From JBAOHV01 sp963714875 (GTDB taxonomy: Bacteria; Actinomycetota; Acidimicrobiia; Acidimicrobiales; Microtrichaceae): 64,000 nucleotides of DNA. Below the pieces are notes generated by a model. The model did not search any database, was not told the DNA's origin, and saw only the letters and a program-made list of their open reading frames with translations. The position numbers and the translations under genes were made by a program. The stretch covers positions 310,001 to 374,000 of the forward strand of contig CAVQQI010000008.1 in assembly GCA_963714875.1 (NCBI GenBank). Reading direction: 5' to 3'. This document shows positions 8,459-17,562 of this stretch, one piece after another. Each line of letters starts with the position of its first letter. The stretch's first letter is position 1.

Positions 8459-9295
8459 ATGCGCTACGCGATCAAGACGGCTCCGCAGATGACGACCTGG
8501 CAGGCCATGCTCGAGGTGTGGTCCGCCGCGGACGACATCGAGCTGTTCGAGTCGGCATGGAACTTCGACCACTTCGAACCGATCCTGGGCAAGCCGCGCA
8601 ACGGACCGTGCCTGGAGGGTTGGACGACCCTTGCCGCACTCGCACAGGCCACGCGCAGGATCCGGGTGGGATGCATGGTCACCGGCATGCCGTACCGGCA
8701 TCCTGCGGTGCTCGCGAACATGGCTGCCACGCTGGACCACATCTCGGCTGGGCGGCTCGAGCTCGGCCTTGGTGCAGGGTGGAACCAGGCCGAGGCCGAC
8801 GCCTACGGCATCGAGCTGCCACCGTTGCGGGAGCGGTTCGATCGCTTCGACGAGGGGTGCGAGGTGATCGTGTCGCTGCTCAGCGAGGACCGCACCGACT
8901 ACGCCGGCGATCACTTCACGCTGTCCGGGGCGTACTGCGAGCCCAAGCCGGTCCAGACCCCGCATCCGCCGATCACCATCGGCGGGGACGGGCCCACGCG
9001 GACGCTCCGTGCCGTCGCCCGCTACGCGCAACGCTGGAACACCCCGTTCGCCTCGGCCGAGTCGCTGGCCGCCAGCCTGGAGGTCCTGCACGGACACTGC
9101 GCCGAGATCGGCCGCGATCCTGGCGAGATCACCATCACGGCCCAGTGCATCCACGATCCCGGCGCAGGAGCGCGAGCGACCGCCGAGGCGTGCGCCGAGC
9201 TGGCCGCGGCCGGCTGTGACCTGGCGGTGGTGTACCTGCCCGAGTCCCATCACCACGCCGCCGAGGTCGAGCGGCTGGCCGACGCCCTGCGCTGA
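8459..9295 (+). CDS. LLM-class (luciferase-like) F420-dependent oxidoreductase
   Basis: 278 residues from ATG 8459. The TIM-barrel family pattern is clear: SAWNFDHFEPILG, LAALAQATRRIRVGCMVTG, HPAVLANMAATLDHISAGRL, ELGLGAGWNQAEADAYGI, RFDRFDEGCEVI and PPITIGGDGPTRTLRAVARY. These are typical of actinobacterial TIGR03560/TIGR03619-like F420 enzymes that move hydride between F420H2 and an organic substrate. The actual substrate is unknown. It is divergent from the DUF4397 gene and followed ~95 bp later by an SDR gene on the same strand, with which it may form a small redox operon. Confidence 0.85.
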   Translation: MRYAIKTAPQMTTWQAMLEVWSAADDIELFESAWNFDHFEPILGKPRNGPCLEGWTTLAALAQATRRIRVGCMVTGMPYRHPAVLANMAATLDHISAGRLELGLGAGWNQAEADAYGIELPPLRERFDRFDEGCEVIVSLLSEDRTDYAGDHFTLSGAYCEPKPVQTPHPPITIGGDGPTRTLRAVARYAQRWNTPFASAESLAASLEVLHGHCAEIGRDPGEITITAQCIHDPGAGARATAEACAELAAAGCDLAVVYLPESHHHAAEVERLADALR

Positions 9296-9390
9296 GGCTC
9301 CCGGCCGTCGGTGGGCGCTGACCCGTTCGGGCACCGCTGACGCGGTCCACCGACGATCCGGGTGGCCGCATCGGGATCTAGCATCGCCCG

Positions 9391-10173
9391 ATGGACACCA
9401 CCTCACTGTTCTCGCTCGACGGCAAGGTCGCGGTGATCACCGGCGGGAGTCGCGGCATCGGGCGCATGATCGCAGAGGGCCTGGTCCGCTCGGGGGTCCG
9501 CGTCTACATCTCGTCCCGCTCGGTCGAGGCCTGCGATGCGACTGCCGGCGAGCTGTCCAGGTGGGGCACCTGCGTGGCACTGCCGGCCGATCTCTCCACC
9601 GCTGCGGGGACCGCCGGCCTCGCTGCGCAGATCGCCGAGCGCGAGCCCGTGGTGCACCTGCTGGTCAACAACGCCGGCGCCACCTGGGGCGCTCCGCTCG
9701 CCGAGTACCCCGATGCCGCGTGGGACAAGGTCCTGTCGACCAACGTCAAGGCGGTGTTCTCCCTCACCGTGGCGCTGCTCGAGCAGCTGCGGGCTGCAGC
9801 GAGCGACGACGACCCGGCCAGGGTGGTCAACGTCGGTTCGATCGACGGCCTCCGCGTTCCCGAGACCGAGAACTACGCCTATGCGGCCAGCAAGGCGGCG
9901 GTGCACATGGTCACCCGTCAGCTGGCCCACCGGCTGGCGGCGGAACGCATCACGGTCAACGCGATCGCGCCCGGCCCGTTCCCATCGAAGATGATGTCGT
10001 TCATCCTCGACGCCGACGGCGGCGAGGAACTGATCAGCTCGGGGGTCCCGCTGGGGCGCATCGGGCGACCCGAGGACGTCGCCGGCACGGTCATCTACCT
10101 GGCGTCGCGCGCCGGCAGCTACCTCACCGGTGCCGTCATCCCGGTGGACGGAGGGCTGTCCACCCATGGCTGA
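9391..10173 (+). CDS. SDR family NAD(P)-dependent oxidoreductase
   Basis: 260 residues, the usual length for a classical short-chain dehydrogenase. The Rossmann glycine motif TGGSRGIG is at 17-24, NNAG at 93-96, and the catalytic Ser150 (NVGSIDG), Tyr164 and Lys168 (YAASK) are all present. The C-terminal VIPVDGGLSTHG closes the cofactor site. SSRS after the second beta strand suggests NADPH preference, but this is only a guess. The stop overlaps the start of the next gene (ATG 10166), indicating translational coupling. Confidence 0.9.
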   Translation: MDTTSLFSLDGKVAVITGGSRGIGRMIAEGLVRSGVRVYISSRSVEACDATAGELSRWGTCVALPADLSTAAGTAGLAAQIAEREPVVHLLVNNAGATWGAPLAEYPDAAWDKVLSTNVKAVFSLTVALLEQLRAAASDDDPARVVNVGSIDGLRVPETENYAYAASKAAVHMVTRQLAHRLAAERITVNAIAPGPFPSKMMSFILDADGGEELISSGVPLGRIGRPEDVAGTVIYLASRAGSYLTGAVIPVDGGLSTHG

Positions 10174-10715
10174 GGTGGTGCTGGCGCGGATCGACCTGAC
10201 CGGCGCTCCGTTGCAGCTGATGGCACACGACGTGCCGGGCCTGCTCGTCGACGGGGTGCTCGGCGTGGACGTCAGCGCCGGCTCGGTCGACGGGGTCGAC
10301 CACACCGTGGTCCAGGTGATGCTCGACGATGATCATCCGGCCTTCGATCGCACGCTGTTGGACGCTCCGCTCCTGGCCGATCGTCGTCGACGCCGCCGGC
10401 TCGCTCGCCGCACGGGAACTGCTCGACCACGACCGCTTCCGCCAGGAGTTGCTCGCCGAGCGTGAGGGTGGCGTCGAGGAGCGACGCGGGGTGCTGGTCC
10501 TGACCGGGGGTGAGCTGCCGCCCCCGTGGATCCGCCTGGCCTTCCTGCCCGTCGCGCTGTCGGCAACGGCTGGGAGTTCGCTGGTGCTGGCGCGCACGAC
10601 CGCCGAGGTGTTGTTGGCCGGTGTCGAGGCCGCCACCGCTGCGGGTGAGATGACCGACGGCGAACGCGCTGCGGCGATCGCCACCATCGAGCACCTGCAC
10701 CCCGGGTCCCGGTGA
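10166..10715 (+). CDS. Unrecognised protein, one frame break
   Basis: Starts at ATG 10166 inside the end of the SDR gene (MAEVVLARIDLTGAPLQLMA) and would be ~182 residues. The frame breaks near 10376-10379; dropping one base turns ...TLLDAPLLA into IVVDAAGSLAARELLDHDRF and the protein continues to HLHPGSR. Length is 3n+1. I do not recognise the family. Visible are a beta-rich N-terminal half with many Asp/Val and a helical C-terminal half with GVLVLTGGELPPPWIRLAFL. Its coupling to the SDR upstream and the TetR gene 22 bp downstream suggests a shared role. Confidence 0.5.
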
Positions 10716-10737
10716 GGTCGCGCGCTACCGTGACGCC

Positions 10738-11338
10738 GTGAGCGAGGCAGCGGTCGAGCGAGGTCCCTTGAGTCGCGACGCGATCGTCGCCGCCGCCCGG
10801 CAGATGCTCGCCGAGGACGGGCTGGCTGCGGTGTCACTGCGGCGACTCGCAGGCGCACTGGGGGTGACCGCCCCGGCGCTGTATGCCTACTTCGGGTCGA
10901 AGGACGACCTGCTCGCCGCAGTCGCTGCAGAGGAGTTCGCCGAGCTGTTCGTCGCCCTGCAGGACTCGACCGCCGGGCGTGCCCGACCCGATCGATCGGA
11001 TGATCGCCCAGAGCCACGCGTACGTCGAGCACCTGGTGGAGCACCCGGTGCTGTTCGACCTGATGAGCGTGTTCCGGCCGGGCACGATCCCGCAACCGGC
11101 CGCCCCCGAGGTGTCCTCCGCCTCCGAGAGCTTCGACGCGTCGTCCGTCGCAGTCCGGGATGCAGTTGCCGCAGGTCTGCTGCGAGAGAGCGATCCGTTG
11201 CTCGTGGGACTGACGCTGTGGGCGGCCGCCCACGGGGTGACCGCGGTGCTGCTGTCTCGCCCGAACCTGGGTCAGGACTACGAGGCGGCGTTGGTGGACT
11301 CGGTGATCCGTTCGGTCGTCGACGGTCTGCGGGTCTGA
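10738..11338 (+). CDS. TetR/AcrR family transcriptional regulator, one frame break
   Basis: GTG start at 10738. The DNA-binding domain is clear: SRDAIVAAARQMLAEDGLAA, then VSLRRLAGALGVTAPALYAY FGSKDDLLAAV. The frame then breaks in the GGG at 10975-10977. Removing one G gives ...DSTAGVPDPIDRMIAQSHAY and continues through the ligand domain to VVDGLRV at 11338 (total length 3n+1, ~199 residues). It probably represses its own small operon (LLM-SDR-unknown-TetR). It is also a possible, unproven candidate for the dyad operators found at 14424, 22588 and 22691. Confidence 0.75.
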
Positions 11339-11390
11339 TCAGCGGCCACGAAGTCCTCCAGTCGGGACCGCTGCTGCCGATCTGGTCTCC

Positions 11391-12849
11391 ATGGCAATTT
11401 CGTCTGTTCACCGAGTCGTGGCCCTGGCCGCCGTGTCAGCGCTGCTCGTCGCCGCCTCGTCGGCTGTCATGTTCGCCGTGAGCGAGCCGGCCAGCGCCGC
11501 GTTCACCGGCGGCGCCGGCACCAGCTGGACCATCACGGCGACGGGCCCGGTGGCGGAGCGGTCCAAGCCGGCCAGCCCATGACCGTGCAGGTCACGATGG
11601 TCTGGAGTGCCGACATGCACGCCTATCCAGGTGACCCGTGCGCACTGAAGGGGTCGACGTCCGACCCCCGGATCCCCACGATGTACGCGCTCACCACCGG
11701 GGCCTCGCCGAGCAGCCTGCTGTTCCCCAGTTGTGGCACCACCCAGACGCTGTCGGACGACTTCCGCACCGCGGTGTGGACCACGACCGTGACGGCACCC
11801 AGCGCCCCGGCGACTACAGCGTGAGGGCCTACTCGGTCGCGCTCCGCTCCGTTCTTCGACAGCTCGCCGAACTTCACCTACAGCGATCCGTTCAGCTACT
11901 CCGTCGGCACCGTCACGACGACGACGACCAGCACGACGTCGACCACGTCGACGACGTCGACCACGGTGGCTCCGACGACGACGACGGTGGCCCCGACCAC
12001 GACGGTGGCTCCGACCACGTCGACGACGGTGGCTCCGACGACGACGCTCCACCACGACGGTGGCTCCGACGACGAGCAGCACGCTCGACCACGACGGTGG
12101 CTCCGACCGACGACGGTGGCTCCACGCACGACGACGGTGGCGCCGACCGACGACGGTGGCTCCGACCACCACGACGGTGGCTCCGACCACGACGACGTCG
12201 CCGACGACCGTGGCTCCGGACGCCGACGGCGCCCAGGTGATCGTCGACGGCACACCGGTCACGCCAGAGGTCGGCGAGGCCGAGAACGGGACAGCACTCG
12301 TGATCGCCGGTGGCGGTGTCGACATGGAGCTGCGCTCGAACGACGCACGACGGGGACCCTCGACCGCTGGACGCACAGGGTCGCCTGGTCGTCGGGCGTG
12401 GCGAGGAGCTCGAGTCGCTCGGCCAGCGGCTACACGCCGGAGACCACCGTGACACAGCAGCTGTTCTCGGACCCGGTCACCCTCGGCACCCTCGGGGCCT
12501 TCCGCACCGATGGCGCAGGGCGTCTCGACGCGGTGGCCACGGTTCCCGCGTCGATGGAGCTCGGCGAACACACCCTGCAGGTCCAGGGGACCAGCCGTGG
12601 CCAGTCACACGTCGTCCGGGTGCCGGTCATCGTCGTCGACGCAGGTGCAGCAGCAGCACCGACATCGGGTGCCGCAGCGGCGACGCCCGACGGGTTCGTC
12701 GCCGACCGGCACGCCGGAGACGCTCGCGCTACACCGGGTCGAGTGCTCGGGTGATCGGTCTGTCCGGACTGGTCCTGGCGCTGCTCGGACTGGCGCTGCG
12801 TGGCCATGGGCCCGATCTGCTGCCCCCGAGCAGGTTCCGGGGTCGCTGA
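11391..12849 (+). pseudogene. Thr-rich cell-surface protein with LALTG-like anchor, broken by many frame changes
   Basis: No single frame covers this gene, but the pieces line up. A signal peptide starts at ATG 11391 (MAISSVHRVVALAAVSALLV... ending AFTGG). A secreted domain follows (MTVQVTMVWSADMHAYPGDP; FFDSSPNFTYSDPFSYSVG). Next is a Thr-rich linker built of [12 protein letters not shown] units (~11920-12220), then VAPDADGAQVIVDGTPVTPE, a Big-like region with YTPETTVTQQLFSDPVTLGT, and a C-terminal LALTG plus hydrophobic helix (VIGLSGLVLALLGLALRGHG). Frames change about eight or more times. One clear case is A12731: without it the motif reads LALTG followed by the helix in frame. Either the sequence is unusually error-prone in this repeat, or it is a decaying surface-protein gene. 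The net length is 3n+1. Confidence 0.6.
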
Positions 12850-12887
12850 TCCGGGCGTCGCGCTCCGCCGTGCAGCGTCGCTGTCGG

Positions 12888-14375
12888 TCAGCTGGCCAGC
12901 CAGCTGCCGTGGAACCCGAAGGGCACCCGCCGCGGGATGTGCACCACGGCGACAGGTCCCGCAGCGACGTCGGCGGCGTCGAGGATGTGCACCTGGGAAC
13001 GGTCCGTCGCCCGATCGTGCACGTACGACATGACCCACCCAGCGCCCGGCGCTCCGCCGGGGTCGGGAGCCACGACCGGCTCGCCGACCGAACGGCCGGT
13101 TCCGACCAGATAGCTGGTCTCGGTGCCCTGCTCCAGGTCGTAGGCGGTGATCGAGTCGAACAGGCCATCCGCGCCGGGAACGGATCGGTCAGGTGCGCCG
13201 GACGCGAACGTGGCGACGTAGCCGCGGCGGTGCCGCCGTCCAGCGAGGCGGTCGTCGATGCGCGGGAAGTCGCCCGACAACTCGGCGACGCGGGAGTGCA
13301 CTGCGGTCCCGGCGTCCAGATCGATGGTGAACCGGGTCAGGTAGCCGCCCGGGTCCTCGCCCGCCGGCAGCGGGGGAGCCTCTGCATCCAGGCCGATCTC
13401 CATGCGTGGCAGTCGGCAGGCATCGAGCACGATCGTGTCGCCGCCGCTGGTGGAGCTGCCGCCGTTGGGGTCAGCGTTGCCGGGTGGCGCGCTGCCGGAA
13501 TCCGCTCGCTGTGAGTAGGCGTTGAGGAAGTGGAACACGTAGCAGTTGTCGATCGGGATCCACCGCAGGTCCGAGCCGTCGCCGTCGAGCGACATGACGC
13601 CCAGCCGAGTTCCCCGGTCCGGCTGCCAGGAGATCATCGGCGACCCCGACGAGAACCCCGCGATGTCGAACACCGCTGGCGCATCCAGGAAGATGGCGTG
13701 GCGGTCGGTGATGGCGAAGTCGTGCATCATCACCGGCGCGGGGAGGTCGATGTCGACCGTGCGCGACATCGTGCCGTCGGGTTCGATCACGTGGTAGCGC
13801 AGGTAGGGCTGGATCGCGGAGTAGCCGAAGGCGTGCATGCGACCCGTGAGGGGATCGATCTTGGGGTGGGCGGTGATCGGTCCGCGCAGCCGGCCGCCGA
13901 AGTCGGTCGTCCCCACCGTCGCGAGCGACGCGTCGAGCACTGTGGGCGGCCCCGCCTCCCACAGGCACATGGTCTGCCCGGCATGACGCATCACATGGGT
14001 GTTGGCCACGTTCTTCACCGGGCCGGCGTCACCCACCACATCGGGTTTCGGGAACGACGCTTCGGCCATGCCGCCGTAGATCGAACGGCCCGCCTGCTGC
14101 TCGGCGGCCAGCCCTCGGCTACGGATCCAACGGTTGCGGTACCTCGCCCGACCGTTCGAGATGGCAAGCTCGTGGATCATGCCGTCGCCGTCGAAGAGGT
14201 GGTAGCGGCCAGCGGGCTGGAACATGGGGTTCGGCCCGTTGCGCAGGAAGGAGCCGTCCAGTTCCGGCGGGATCGCTCCGTCGACCTCCAGCTCGTCGAT
14301 GTCGACCTCGTCGGTGACCGGGGCGTAGACCCCGCTCAGGTACGGGTCGGTGGCACGATCCTCGGCAAGGCTCAT
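12888..14375 (-). CDS. Carotenoid cleavage oxygenase family protein (first of three)
   Basis: 495 residues from ATG 14375. All four iron-ligand histidines of the family are visible: H170 (ITAHPKIDPLTG), H218 (VMMHDFAITD), H282 (YVFHFLNAY) and H489 (PFGFHGSW). The seven-bladed-propeller hallmarks GSFLRNGPNPMF, YHLFDGDGMIH and VANTHVM are also present. This is the canonical bacterial apocarotenoid/lignostilbene dioxygenase layout: non-heme Fe(II), O2-dependent cleavage of an alkene to two carbonyls. The second-shell Glu often seen after NAY is Ser here. Divergent from the next gene, with a dyad operator centred 56 bp upstream of this start. Confidence 0.88.
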   Translation of the reverse strand: MSLAEDRATDPYLSGVYAPVTDEVDIDELEVDGAIPPELDGSFLRNGPNPMFQPAGRYHLFDGDGMIHELAISNGRARYRNRWIRSRGLAAEQQAGRSIYGGMAEASFPKPDVVGDAGPVKNVANTHVMRHAGQTMCLWEAGPPTVLDASLATVGTTDFGGRLRGPITAHPKIDPLTGRMHAFGYSAIQPYLRYHVIEPDGTMSRTVDIDLPAPVMMHDFAITDRHAIFLDAPAVFDIAGFSSGSPMISWQPDRGTRLGVMSLDGDGSDLRWIPIDNCYVFHFLNAYSQRADSGSAPPGNADPNGGSSTSGGDTIVLDACRLPRMEIGLDAEAPPLPAGEDPGGYLTRFTIDLDAGTAVHSRVAELSGDFPRIDDRLAGRRHRRGYVATFASGAPDRSVPGADGLFDSITAYDLEQGTETSYLVGTGRSVGEPVVAPDPGGAPGAGWVMSYVHDRATDRSQVHILDAADVAAGPVAVVHIPRRVPFGFHGSWLAS

Positions 14376-14423
14376 CTGCTGATCCCCCTGCGGGCGACGC
14401 CGTCGACGCCCGGCGGGCGCAGA

Positions 14424-14438
14424 CTTTACACTGTTCAC
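14424..14438. promoter_or_regulatory. Putative operator, dyad site 1
   Basis: CTTTACACTGTTCAC lies in the 106-bp divergent region between two carotenoid-oxygenase genes. Its right half TGTTCAC is identical to the sites at 22588 and 22691; its left half is weaker (CTTTACA instead of GTAAACA). The centre is 56 bp from one start codon and 51 bp from the other. Confidence 0.55.
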
Positions 14439-14481
14439 CGATCGTGACACTCGCGGTCGCGACTTCCGGGGGGACGTCCGC

Positions 14482-16182
14482 ATGCCGATTCCGCGCTCCT
14501 TGTTCTGTGCCGACGATCCTGTGGATCACGACCTGTCGGTGGTCTCGGGGGAGTGGCCCCCGGAGCTGTCGGGCGAGCTGGTGCTGAGCGCTCCGCATCC
14601 CGACACCTTCGGCGGACCGCACCCCTTCTTCGGTGACGGCATGGCGTACCGGCTGTCGCTGTCGGCCGGTGGCCACGGAGCCCCTGCGGATCAGTTCGCC
14701 TGGCGTCAGCGGCGCATCGAGTCGCCGTCGGCCCGTCTTCGTGCCCGACGCCCCGAGGTGTTCACCCCGACGATGGTCGGCATCCAGTCGCCCTTCGGCC
14801 ACACCAACGCCGCGAACACCGCGCCCCTGCCATGGGGCGACCGGCTGTTCATGACCTGGGACGCCGGCCGACCCGTCGAGATCGACCCGGTCACGTTCGA
14901 CTACCTGGGCGAGGTGGGTCACCGCTCCGAGTGGAAGGGCTTCGAGGTCTCGCCGCAGCCACTGCTGCCCATGGTGATGAGCTCGGCGCACCCGGTGATC
15001 GACCCGGACCGCAACACCATGTGGACGGTGAACACGCACTGGGGCCAGTTGCACGTGGTGCGTTGGGATGGCGACGGCGCGCTGCGCTCGTGGCCGGTGG
15101 CCGACGCAATCATCCCGCAGTCGGTGCACACCATCACCCAGACCCGAGACTGGTTGGTGATCGCCGACTGCGCGTACAAGGTCGAGCCGCAGGTCTTGAC
15201 CGGCGGGGAACGCACCGAACCGGCCAACGCCGATGCCCCGGTCTACCTGGTGCGCAAGGACGTGTTGGATGCGACTCCCGCGGGTCAGGAGGTTCCCTGC
15301 TCGGTGTTCCGCATCGCCCCGGAGGTCAACCACTACTACGCGGAGTACGACGACGCCGACGGCATCCGCGTCCTGTTCGAACACACCGAGAGCGCCGAGC
15401 TGGCCATGACCCAGCGGGCTGACGACCTGGATGCGTTCGGGCGCCCGTGCGACCCCGCGTTGGCAGGGCTCTACGGCTTCCCGATGGCGCCGGACCGGTT
15501 GTCCACCGTGGTGATCGATCCCGCGACCGCAACGGTGCTGCACCGCGACGAGCTCCGAGATCCCGACCTGTTGTGGACGCGGCAGCTCAACGCCATGGAC
15601 TGGAGCACCGAGGGTCGTTCCGCTCCGACGCTGCACCACACGGTGCACCAGGGGTTCCGGCCCGAGGCGATCACGCAACGCATGTTGGCGCTCTACGGCG
15701 ACCGGGTCGACAGGTCGCTGTTCCCGCAGCAGGAGACGCCGCCCTTGCTGGCCTCGATGAGCACCGACGACATGTGTCTGACCAGCCACCACGAGTTCGC
15801 GATGGACGACTTCCCGACGTCGCCGATCTTCGTGCCGCGCGACCCGGGTGCCGATCCGAGCCGGTCCGCCTACGCAGGATCGAACCCGGGCGGCCACGAC
15901 GGCTTCGTGGTGGTGCCGGTGGTCAACGACGACGGCTTCCGCGTCGAGGTCTTCGACGCGCACGACGTCGGCCGGGGTCCACGGTGCACGATCGCCGAAC
16001 AGGGCATGACCCTGCCGTTCGTGCTGCACTCCGCATGGATGCCACGAGCGGTGTCATCCTCGAACGGGACGGGAGTTCGGTTCTCCGATGAGCTCGACCG
16101 CATCGGCGAGCTCCCCGACGATCTGGCCGATGTCGCTCGCCAGGTGGCCGATGAGCTCGACGCTGGCGTTCCGATGAGTTGA
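14482..16182 (+). CDS. Carotenoid cleavage oxygenase family protein (second of three)
   Basis: 566 residues from ATG 14482, preceded by a G-rich ribosome-binding stretch. It is divergent from the first paralogue in sequence, but the four His positions are kept: H170 (SSAHPVIDPDRN), H216 (SVHTITQTRD), H284 (VNHYYAEYD) and H516 (FVLHSAWMP). Other family marks are FFGDGMAYRLSL and HTNAANTAPLPWGDRL. It is closer in style to the third paralogue (22753) than to the first. Likely a non-heme iron alkene-cleaving dioxygenase of unknown substrate. About 70 residues longer than typical bacterial members. Confidence 0.78.
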   Translation: MPIPRSLFCADDPVDHDLSVVSGEWPPELSGELVLSAPHPDTFGGPHPFFGDGMAYRLSLSAGGHGAPADQFAWRQRRIESPSARLRARRPEVFTPTMVGIQSPFGHTNAANTAPLPWGDRLFMTWDAGRPVEIDPVTFDYLGEVGHRSEWKGFEVSPQPLLPMVMSSAHPVIDPDRNTMWTVNTHWGQLHVVRWDGDGALRSWPVADAIIPQSVHTITQTRDWLVIADCAYKVEPQVLTGGERTEPANADAPVYLVRKDVLDATPAGQEVPCSVFRIAPEVNHYYAEYDDADGIRVLFEHTESAELAMTQRADDLDAFGRPCDPALAGLYGFPMAPDRLSTVVIDPATATVLHRDELRDPDLLWTRQLNAMDWSTEGRSAPTLHHTVHQGFRPEAITQRMLALYGDRVDRSLFPQQETPPLLASMSTDDMCLTSHHEFAMDDFPTSPIFVPRDPGADPSRSAYAGSNPGGHDGFVVVPVVNDDGFRVEVFDAHDVGRGPRCTIAEQGMTLPFVLHSAWMPRAVSSSNGTGVRFSDELDRIGELPDDLADVARQVADELDAGVPMS

Positions 16183-16286
16183 AGGCTCCAAGGGAACGTC
16201 GGTGCGTCGGGTCGCCATCCACGTGTGGCTGCCCGTCGCTGCGCGACTGCGCCGCTCGCACCGCGCCAGCGCGCGAAGCTGAGACG

Positions 16287-17429
16287 ATGGGCACGCGTCG
16301 ACTCCTCTGCGGCTGCGTCGCCGTGGCGACCCTGGGCCTCGGCGCAGGTTGTGGAGCCGACGGGTCGGGCAGCGGCGCTGCGGCCGGGGCCTCGTCGACG
16401 TCGACCACATCGACGTCGACCACGTCGACCACGACCGAACCGGCAGGTCAGTGGATCCCGTCGCAGCTGCCGCTGTGTGTCGACGGAGCGTCGTACACGA
16501 CCACGGCGACGTGGTTGCCCTCTCGCTCGCCCGATGGTCTGGAGCTGGAGTACTCCACCACGGTGGTGGTGGGCTCCCAGCCGGTCGACGTGGCCCAGAA
16601 CCCGTCGCCGTCGTTCCTGCTCGCCGAGCTGTCGACCGACGGCGAGGTGGGTGCCATGTTGCGCATATCCCTCGATGCCGGGAGCCGCGAGACTCCGTCG
16701 CAGGCGGGGTTCTCCGAGGTGACCGAGGAGGCAACGCTCGACCGGGTACGGGGCCGACCTGGCTCGGTCGTGCGGATCGTGAACCGGGGCGACAGTCAGG
16801 GAGTCGCCAGGGCACGGTGGGTCGAGGGTGGCGTGCAGTGGTCGGCATCCGGCGGCCAACTGCCGGGTGGACTCGGGGTCGACGAGCTCGCTGCGGCACT
16901 CGAACCGCTCGAGCTCGCGCCCGATCGCGTGCGCGACCCGAGCGGCCGGTTCACGGTGATCAGCGGCACCCCACCGTCGTCGATGCCCAGGTTCGCCGAC
17001 CTCGGCTTCCGTGCATCGGATGCGACGAAGTGGCAGCAGAGCGTGGTCACCGTGCGGGTCGACCCGCCGGTCGCCGGGGCGGACGGGCTGCCCGACCTCG
17101 CCACGGGGGACGGGGCGACCTTCGCCGTGATCGATGGGCGGCCCGTGTCGTACGACCGCACCACGGCGATCACGTTCACCGAGGACAACTCGGTGGCCAC
17201 GGCCACGATCACCGCCGACGCGGTGATCGCCGCCGCCAGCGGCGCGCCGGGCGCCACCGACCTGTCCGGGCGTGATCTGGTCGCGATGCTGCACGGACTG
17301 CGACCGGTCGAGCCGGACGCGGCGGAACTCGTCGGCGTGCCGATGATCCCCGACTGGTACGGCGCCAACGGGGTCGACTGGGAGTCGATCGTGGAGGAGC
17401 AGACCGGGGAGTTCTGCCGCGAGCCCTGA
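16287..17429 (+). CDS. Putative lipoprotein with Thr/Ser linker, unknown function
   Basis: 380 residues from ATG 16287. The signal peptide MGTRRLLCGCVAVATLGLGA ends in a lipobox-like GAGC, so Cys22 would be lipidated. A Gly/Ala then Ser/Thr linker ([16 protein letters not shown], ~35-52) leads to an exported domain of ~320 residues. I do not recognise that domain; it is beta-rich, with VRIVNRGDSQGVARARWVEG and DWYGANGVDWESIVEEQTGE near the end. Located between the second carotenoid oxygenase gene and the converging ABC transporter operon, with a strong hairpin beyond it. Confidence 0.7.
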   Translation: MGTRRLLCGCVAVATLGLGAGCGADGSGSGAAAGASSTSTTSTSTTSTTTEPAGQWIPSQLPLCVDGASYTTTATWLPSRSPDGLELEYSTTVVVGSQPVDVAQNPSPSFLLAELSTDGEVGAMLRISLDAGSRETPSQAGFSEVTEEATLDRVRGRPGSVVRIVNRGDSQGVARARWVEGGVQWSASGGQLPGGLGVDELAAALEPLELAPDRVRDPSGRFTVISGTPPSSMPRFADLGFRASDATKWQQSVVTVRVDPPVAGADGLPDLATGDGATFAVIDGRPVSYDRTTAITFTEDNSVATATITADAVIAAASGAPGATDLSGRDLVAMLHGLRPVEPDAAELVGVPMIPDWYGANGVDWESIVEEQTGEFCREP

Positions 17430-17435
17430 GGAGTG

Positions 17436-17486
17436 CGTCGGTCGGCATTCAAGTGACATCTCGCGTCACCTGAATGGCGACCGACG
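17436..17486. terminator. Bidirectional hairpin terminator between converging genes
   Basis: Inverted repeat of 22 bp (17436-17457 with 17465-17486) with two mismatches and a seven-base loop. It lies 7 bp after the lipoprotein stop and 77 bp from the stop of the converging ABC-transporter gene. The stem is strong and no T-run follows. Confidence 0.65.
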
Positions 17487-17562
17487 TCAACGGCTGTGCG
17501 CAATGATGCGCCGCACCGCCGCCGGGCCGGTCGCCCGGCTGTGCGGTACCGGCCGTGCGGGT

